Source: Owenia fusiformis
Lineage: Eukaryota; Annelida; Polychaeta; Sabellida; Oweniidae
Reading direction: 5' to 3'
DNA: 64,000 bases
Assembly (NCBI GenBank): GCA_903813345.2
Contig: CAIIXF020000008.1
Coordinates: 4,661,341 to 4,725,340 of the forward strand
Under the pieces are notes generated by a model. The model was not told where the DNA came from, searched no databases, and saw nothing but the letters and a program-made list of their open reading frames with translations. Position numbers and translations under genes: made by a program. Shown piece by piece: positions 57,803-64,000 of the stretch; the stretch's first letter is position 1; every line of letters begins with the position of its first letter.

Positions 57803-58986
57803 TTTTTGGCTCACACAGTGAGCCTATTGGATCGACCAGGCGTCCGTCCGTCCGTCCGTTAGTCCATACATCCGTCTGTCTGTTGGTTCGTCCGTCAACA
57901 TTGGCCGCACAAATTAAAACTGCTATTCGGATTGAGTCATATCCACATTCATTTTATGCATATCCATAAGGGCTATTTGACCTATCATTGCCATTTCCCA
58001 AGTTCGCCCGGTTTCCGAGAAATTGCTGATTTTGACTTCAAAAAGTCGAATTTTCTGTAAATACTAGACACTTTGTTGAAGTAGAACTTTCAAATAACTT
58101 GTAGTAGTTGCTGTATATGCAACTTATGTTCTCTGAAGATTTCAAAGCTCTTGGAATTACAGTTTTTGGTGTTTACTCTATAAAATTTGACAAAAAGTAG
58201 GACTTCGTCATTTTCAGGAAACTTTCTCATGTATAAAGTCAATGGCAGGTTTTGTGATTGACAAGTTTCTCAAAGTTTGCCTTATACTTGAACATTTCTT
58301 GCAATGAATTACATCATTACTAGATTTAAGCATTCCCTATATATTGCTCACTATATGTCAGCATCTAATTTTTACTGTTTTTGAGATATTTGACGTCAAA
58401 AAACAGTAAAAATAAGTTATTTTTTAACTTGCTTCAATTTGACCAAATTTTTTTTGAAAATCATCTACAAGTTGCCAGGAGTTCAAGTCTGACATTAGTT
58501 TTAGGATTTGACCTTTACTTGACCTTCAGTGACCTTCTATATGTCAGCATCAAATTTTTACCACTTTTGAGATATTTGACGTCAAAAAACAGTAAAAATA
58601 AGTTATTTTTTAACTTGCTTCAATTTGTTCAAATTTTTTTTGAAAATCATCTACAAGTTGCCAGGAGTTCAAGTCTGACATTAGTTTTAGGATTTGACCT
58701 TTACTTGACCTCCAGTGACCTTCGAAAGGTCAAAAAAGTTGATTTTTCAAATTGATTTTTGGATGTAAATTTTGGTCAGCTTAATCACAAAAGACCTTAC
58801 TGAGCTCTGAATAAGTAAAATTCTCAAGGTCAAAGGTCATCAAACTAGGTCACACAACTGTGCTATCTAAGTTTCTCAAAGTTCAAGACTACAAATCCAA
58901 ATCAATATTTTTGTTTGAAAGTCAGGATATACATTCCTCTGAAGGTTCTACACTGTGTGAGCACAGGACCGTGGGTCCTATTTTTT
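57803..58986 (+). mobile_element. repeat family B, copy 2 (complete)
   Basis: Begins TTTTTGGCTCACACAGTGAG, has a CCGTCCGTCCGTTAG simple repeat, and ends ACTGTGTGAGCACAGGACCG then TGGGTCCTATTTTTT. The ends share GCTCACACAGTG in inverted order. A 180-bp unit (GATATTTGACGTCAAAAAAC, CATCTACAAGTTGCCAGGAG) is tandemly doubled at 58370-58720 and gives a repetitive frame that is not a gene. Confidence 0.8.
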
Positions 58987-59149
58987 ACTTTCACCAATAC
59001 AGAGATACGAGTACCGACAAATGATATCTAATCCCGACTTATGCTAATATTATAGGACAAATTTCTATTTGCAACATTAATTTTAGCGATTTATTTACAG
59101 CCTCATCCTTTTGCCAAAAAACACACACAATTGACAGTTTTTAAGCTAA

Positions 59150-59825
59150 GTGTGCATGTTGGATCTGGACGATACATGTACGTTATTTTAGACTTCACGT
59201 TTTGAGATTATTTCACATCGTAAGAACGTTTTGATGACGTTAACTTTTAACGTTAAAATAAAGTCGGTAATGAACCGATTTAGTGAACATAACATCTTTG
59301 TAACGTTTTCTTAACTTACAAATATCTTGAAGCTATTTCCACACAATGTTGAAATTAAACGTTTATGTTACCTCGACAATTAACCAATGTGGTAAAAACG
59401 AAACATCCCTGTTATGTTTTCTACACTAATGAACTTTACCAACATGTTAGTACAACATACTTTTAATACCATCCATCAACGTTTTGTTGAATATTTAAAT
59501 AATGTCAGATCAATACGCCATTATGGACGTCACGTTTTGAGGTTATTTCACATCGAAAAAAACGTTTTGACAATGCAACTAATGAGCAACATGACATAGA
59601 CGTCACTGTTTGCTGTGTCGATTATTTTAAAAAGTACACTGTCTCCTATAGGGTAAAAAATATCAAACAGTAGTGTACTCGGTAGGCTAAGTCTGTCAAG
59701 TCAATTCCCTACTATATATCGGGGAAAATGTGAAACTTTGAAAGTTGCTACCCTGCTAGGTATCCGGTCACCCAGCTACCCGGTTAACAGGTCACCCAGT
59801 TTTTTACACAAACCCCTACTGCTGA
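59150..59825. repeat. element D relative, copy 2
   Basis: Contains GTTGGATCTGGACGATACAT, the AACGTT-rich unit (ACGTTAACTTTTAACGTTAA), and ends GGTCACCCAGTTTTTTACAC, in the same order as 16223-17500 but rearranged and diverged. Confidence 0.7.
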
Positions 59826-60087
59826 GAAGTCCGATAGCCACCAACTACCGAGTGGGGGTCGACTTTTGACTCAACTATCGATCTTATCTGTTTACCTAAT
59901 CTTTCAAATCAGGGTTATTATTCATAACATCAATAGGCTATCCTGGACCCTGTTGGTTTAATAGCTTTATTGCATGATAACTATCTCAAACTAACACCAA
60001 ATGACAATATGTTCGCTCAAATCTTCGTAAAACAGATTACATAATGTTAGTTCACTGCTAGTTGCAATATTTTCTACCGAATACACA

Positions 60088-60285
60088 CTAAATCAAACAA
60101 GTTTGTCTTGCGTACACTAAACCAGCACATAACTCAACAATTCTGGCAAGTTTTTCCCTTGGATGTCTAAATAGAGTCCCTATAACTCGAAACACTTTCA
60201 AATTTCGAGCCACATGCTCCACGTACACTCTACGGGAACCAATATTGCGATTCAATCTTTTACATCTTCGTTTTATGTACTAATC
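60088..60285 (-). pseudogene. Harbinger-type transposase C-terminal fragment
   Basis: A minus-strand frame reads KRRCKRLNRNIG, then RRVYVEHVARNLKVFRVIG, then REKLARIVELCAGLV before a stop. This is the RxxVE(H/R)xxxxLKxFR block near the end of DDE_Tnp_4 transposases (HARBI1 type), where the Glu of VEH is the last catalytic acid. Upstream sequence is interrupted by stops at once, so only a relic remains, or the exon boundary lies here. Confidence 0.55.
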
Positions 60286-60573
60286 AGGCTTTAATTCAGA
60301 TATTTACTACTTTCTTATAATTGGGAACCGGCATCGTTAAATTTTGTGACCCAGTATGCGACAGTCCTCAGGAAATTCCATTTCATGATCTTGGGCCCTA
60401 TTTCGTCCATAAGTGCAAATGTTTGTGTGTCATTCATGTGTGTCTAATAAAAGCCACTGTGTACACAGCGAAAGGTTTTGTTACAATCTATAATTAATAA
60501 TTCTTGGCGAACTTGAAGCTATTAAATCAATGGAGATGCATTACACTACTAAATCTAAAACTGAAACCAATAA

Positions 60574-60939
60574 AATGCATCAAAAGCACCCAAGCATGCA
60601 TGTAACGTCAGCAAAGTGATTGTCGATAAAGCCCCGGTTGAAATACCGGTTGATAATCCAGTGGAAACCCTGGTTGCAGGCCCAAGTAACCTTACCTGCC
60701 ATAACAACGATGATGATGATAGTGAGGACAATTTTAGAGATGGAATGATTAGTGAAATGGAGAATACCGAGTATGAAGAATGTGCCGCACCACCTCAACC
60801 CAAAAAGGCTGAATTAAATCCCAAGCCTAAGAAGCAATCGCTTGCAGACTTGCATCGGGAAGTATTGATGGGACAGAAAGATTTTCTCCTTAACAAGATG
60901 TCCAAGATTTTGAAAGACATTGGATATGATTCACAATAA
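60574..60939 (+). CDS. acidic protein C-terminus, possible Harbinger partner gene
   Basis: Open plus-strand frame to a TAA at 60937-60939, followed by AATAAA near 60965. It reads APVEIPVDNPVETLVAGPSN, an acidic run (DDDDSEDNF), a proline/lysine stretch, and LADLHREVLMGQKDFLLNKM near the end. This layout is like the C-terminal part of Myb/SANT-type DNA-binding proteins that accompany Harbinger transposases (NAIF1/MSANTD-like), though the DNA-binding part is not visible. It has no ATG near the start and is probably a last exon. The transposase relic lies 300 bp away on the opposite strand. Confidence 0.45.
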   Translation, partial: NASKAPKHACNVSKVIVDKAPVEIPVDNPVETLVAGPSNLTCHNNDDDDSEDNFRDGMISEMENTEYEECAAPPQPKKAELNPKPKKQSLADLHREVLMGQKDFLLNKMSKILKDIGYDSQ

Positions 60940-61499
60940 TTACAATAATCAAAATGAGTTTATTCAAATAAATTAATGAATTTTCAATAAATATGGATTA
61001 CAAATAAACCATTCATAAACGTCTATATATTTCGTAACGTGTGATTACCTATTTCATTGCTACATTCATTAAAATAAAAACAAGTGTAACAAACTAGCCG
61101 ATTTGTGGTAGTGTGAGGGCTAGGTTACTTTGGAGTTTCTTGGTACACATTAAATGTACTTGTGTTTTACAGCAAATCAACACGACAAACAATATAGATT
61201 TATTTCACATATATTCTAAACTTAATTATTTACAAACAAATTTGAAATGTCCAAATAAACTTGTACACTTGTTGTAAACTATAATCAGGCCTTGTTGTTG
61301 TTGTTGTTATTGTTGTTTATCCGAAGCTGTATACACCCAAATTATTGTTCTGCAATAAATTTCGCAGTTGTATATTTCCTCAAATAAGCTAATATGTTCC
61401 CCCAGGTTGTCACATCGATGGCTTATAATATCTATGGTTACTTCTTCAGGCCAAGTGAAGTCAATAGTCAATGGTCAATCAATCATCCCATGCAGCAAA

Positions 61500-61640
61500 T
61501 CGACTAAGTTCTTCAGTTAGCAGAAAACGTCTAAGTTTTATAGTTCCTCAAAACAACAGTTTTGTAGTTAGCAAAACTACTAAGTTTTGTAGTTAGCAAA
61601 AGACTAAGTTTTGCAATTAGCAAAACGACTAAGTTTTGTC
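61500..61640. repeat. about 28-bp tandem repeat
   Basis: Four to five units of CTAAGTTTTGTAGTTAGCAA followed by AACGA or similar. The surrounding 60960-62450 is AT-rich with no exon or element that I can support. Confidence 0.8.
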
Positions 61641-62459
61641 TGTCTCTCTCGATCTTTGCTGTCTAATATAACATTAATACATGTTTGTTGTACAACTAAT
61701 GCGACTAAAGGATTAACTTGTAAAATATAACAACAACTGTCCCTAATCAGGCTTTATTGAATTGTTTTAAACACTTAAAGATTGTGCCATGAAAGTTAGT
61801 TCGATCGATGGCACCGGAAGTGTCTGAATATACAAGAAATCTTGATAACTCGAACATTTAATTCCAAATATCTTTAATAATACAGGCTAGTTCTACACCT
61901 GGTTAACATTAAACAAAACCTTGGATCGCAATGTAAGTAAACTTATCAAATACAATTAAATAGGAAGATAAACTAACCTGTAAATGACTAAAATGCTCCG
62001 ATATTTGAAGTTTTTAATTTCCGGGAAGAAGCCTATCCAAAAGTCAAACTAAGCAGATAAACGAAAACACTAATAAATATGCCGGTAAAATTAAATCTAA
62101 ATTATGAAACAAGAGCTGATTGCATGTACATCTCTCTAAAGAATTCTAAAGCGCTAAAAAATTCACTGTATGTATACAACTTAATAAATTACCCATGAAA
62201 TCTGCATCACTTAACAAAAATAAAAATGGAAAATTAAAAATGAAAAAATCGTTACACGAGATAAAGGACGGGTTTACAGTCATTTTCATATAGTAAATTA
62301 TAGTAATCATATCTCTATTTCGCTGAAAGTATTGAGTTCGTGCTCAAAAATAAATTTTGAAAAAATGCAATTACTGTATTGATTTACAGTAATCAAGTCG
62401 GTATCGGGGCTCTGTGGTCAGTCGAAGTCGGTGAAAGTAAAAAGGGTCTAATAGCATAC

Positions 62460-62501
62460 CTGCATTTCAATGTCTTGTCGTTTTTTCTGCAATTCCACTA
62501 T
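62460..62501 (-). CDS. coiled-coil micro-exon 2 (IVELQ type)
   Basis: A 42-nt exon on the minus strand between ATTACAG and GTATGC, phase 0 at both ends. It encodes IVELQKKRQDIEMQ. Ile1, Leu4 and Ile11 fall at heptad-core spacing. It resembles the micro-exon at 57057 in sequence, which suggests the array was duplicated in blocks of different exon types. Confidence 0.72.
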
Positions 62502-62566
62502 CTGTAATTATAACACAAGCATATATTCCTAATAAACAAATACACAAATAAACTAGTATAATTATA

Positions 62567-62608
62567 ATTTTCCTTTTAAATTTTCACTCTTTCTCTCTGA
62601 AGTTCTCT
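62567..62608 (-). pseudogene. decayed coiled-coil micro-exon
   Basis: After an AG (CTCATAAG) the minus strand reads AGAGAACTTCAGAGAGAAAG and continues like the R-K type, but a TAA falls at codon 11 and no GT donor follows at the expected place. It lies 66 nt upstream of micro-exon 2 in transcript order. Confidence 0.6.
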
Positions 62609-62639
62609 CTTATGAGAACATATATAGGTTATTTACTGG

Positions 62640-63110
62640 GAGGGATCGTATCTGGGTTTTATTCCGAGGGACAATATGATATTGACAGAAGAGTTATATG
62701 ATATTGACTGAGGAAGCGCAGCTTTTCACGACTTTTTGTCAAAAACCCATCTTCAATCCTATTTATTCCATAATACGTCCCTCTAAAATGTTACATTTGG
62801 ATAATGCAAATAACTGAGAAAAAATAACTGGGAAATCAAAAATAGGTTATTATGCTCCAATACAATTTTTTCCGGGGATCATACGATTTTTTCATGTAAT
62901 ACGCTCCAATACGATTTTTTCCCGGGACAATACAATTTTTTCATGTAATATGATTAATTATTCCAAAATAACATGTTTTCCTCGGGAAATTAAATCAAAT
63001 ATTCCATTCTATTTTCGGTGAATACATGTTCATCTTTCCCTCAGGTATATACTGAGGGAAAGATGAACATGTATTCACTATAGAATGGAATATTTGGTAT
63101 GTATTACATG
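62640..63110. repeat. compound hairpin region
   Basis: A strong hairpin near 62999-63095 pairs AATATTCCATTCTAT...GGTGAATACATGTTCATCTT and CCCTCAG with their complements around GTATATA. To its left, AATACGATTTTTTC-type units occur three times and ATATGATATTGAC twice. Confidence 0.75.
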
Positions 63111-63119
63111 AAAAAATCA

Positions 63120-63345
63120 TGTAAAAAAAAATTTCCAATTTTTTTCCAATTTTGGAATTTTTTTTCAGAAATTTTCATTTTTTCAAAAAAATTGCAATTT
63201 TTCAAAGGATTTCATTTGTTCCAAAAAATTTAATTTTTGAATCATTTTTTCAAACATTTTCATTTTTTCAAAACTTCATTTTTTCAAAAATTTTCATTTT
63301 TCCCAAAATTTTCATTTTTTCAATTTTTTTTAATATTTCTTTTCC
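63120..63345. repeat. low-complexity TTTTTCAAAA tract
   Basis: Degenerate repeats of CATTTTTTCAAAAATTTT. The phenylalanine-rich frame across it is not a gene. Confidence 0.85.
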
Positions 63346-63378
63346 TTGAACCCTCAAAAATTAAATTGTGGAATAAAA

Positions 63379-63560
63379 GGTTATTTCATGCTTGATTTTC
63401 AATATTAATTTTATTCCACGGGAAATATGAAATTGACCTCGGTAAATATTACATTGACACTCACTCGCTACGCTCATTCGGTCAATATCATATTTCCCTT
63501 GGTCAATATCATATAACCCTGGAATAAAATTCATATTGAAAATCAAGCATGAAATAACCT
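63379..63560. repeat. hairpin with CTCGCTACGCTCA core
   Basis: Arms AGGTTATTTCATGCTTGATT... and the exact complement at 63520-63560 enclose inner pairs (GGTCAATATCATAT and relatives) and a centre ACTCGCTACGCTCATTCGG. The same core motif is in the hairpin at 25953-26098. Confidence 0.85.
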
Positions 63561-63676
63561 ATAGATATACATATATATATGCAATATATTTTGGAGATTC
63601 TATTGTTCATCTTTATACTGAGATTATATTAGTAAACAAGCATACAAGTAAAACATGTGTAATGATAACATCATAC

Positions 63677-63718
63677 CTCTTTTTCAATTATCAGACGTTC
63701 TTCCCTCATTTTCTCTCT
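63677..63718 (-). CDS. coiled-coil micro-exon 1 (R-K type)
   Basis: A 42-nt exon on the minus strand between ATTACAG and GTATGA, phase 0 at both ends. It encodes REKMREERLIIEKE. It is first in transcript order within the window; the gene continues upstream beyond the right edge, so the protein's N-terminus and the true size of the array are unknown. Joined in order, the intact micro-exons give about 69 residues of continuous, highly charged helix. Confidence 0.72.
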
Positions 63719-64000
63719 CTGTAATTATAACACAATTAAGCATATACTGTATTCCTCATGTAAATACATAAGCACTTGTGCCAAAGGGAAAGGACCAAAA
63801 GTTGTAATGGAACTTAGCAAGAAAAAGCAAACTCTAAGTACATACCAGTCAAGAAAAACAAACCCCATATATGAGCTAACATGTTTTGAGATTCTGATGA
63901 GATCAACGTGGTACAATTCATGCAAATTAATTCCAAATTGATTTTAGTGTGACAAGACCATTTTAAGTGAAAGTTTAGGTATACATTTTTACAACCCCTT

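Noticed and set aside
58381-58755. Plus-strand frame with two near-identical halves
   Set aside because: A 180-bp tandem duplication within repeat family B, not a gene.
63152-63349. Phenylalanine-rich plus-strand frame
   Set aside because: Low-complexity TTTTTCAAAA tract.

Overview
This is an AT-rich stretch of an animal nuclear genome: genes are split into short exons with GT/AG introns, most of the DNA is repeats, and there is no operon structure. The protein families (DHRS7-type reductase, HHIP-like protein, LINE, Helitron, hAT, Harbinger and mariner relics) and the many repeats with CGTCCGTC-rich ends fit a marine invertebrate, most likely a mollusc or another lophotrochozoan. The species is inference only.

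Left part (about 8.6-15.4 kb, minus strand): a DHRS7-like short-chain dehydrogenase/reductase. I could join exon 1 to exon 6 with every intron phase agreeing. Its fifth coding exon exists in four tandem, diverged versions, each exactly 120 nt with phase 0 at both ends. This looks like a mutually exclusive exon cassette that swaps the 40 residues carrying the PG motif and the start of the substrate loop. The last, short exon (about 30 residues) was not found. A GC-rich promoter with ETS-type and YY1-like sites lies at 15.4-15.68 kb. A possible divergent first exon of an unknown plus-strand gene follows at 15684-15796.

Middle (18.5-28.95 kb, plus strand): the first three coding exons of a secreted HHIP-like (HHIPL) protein, with a large first exon and an 8.4-kb intron full of transposons. 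Broken copies of exon 3 lie just upstream of it. Later exons were not found in the window.

Right part (29.1-63.7 kb, minus strand): a gene I do not recognise as a named family. Reading 5' to 3' on the minus strand it has an array of 39-42-nt micro-exons, each encoding about two heptads of charged coiled coil (five intact, two decayed). Then come a 68-nt exon, a cysteine-motif exon, two 228-nt repeat-domain exons and a 928-nt terminal exon with a third repeat domain and a trypsin-like serine peptidase domain (H, D and GDSG visible). All phases from the micro-exons to the stop codon agree. Its 5' end lies beyond the window. Its 3' end is 196 bp from HHIPL exon 3, on the opposite strand.

The remainder is mobile DNA. 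It includes three copies of a Helitron-like family with exact A|TC...CTRR|T ends, one of them inside a LINE, and a decayed LINE with an SGNH-esterase ORF1, CCHC knuckles, endonuclease and reverse transcriptase. There are also hAT, PIF/Harbinger, mariner and TTAA-flanked elements, large fold-back palindromes (1.1 kb and 5.2 kb), minisatellites and G-rich repeats. The two most interesting things are the four-version reductase exon array and the coiled-coil micro-exon/peptidase gene.
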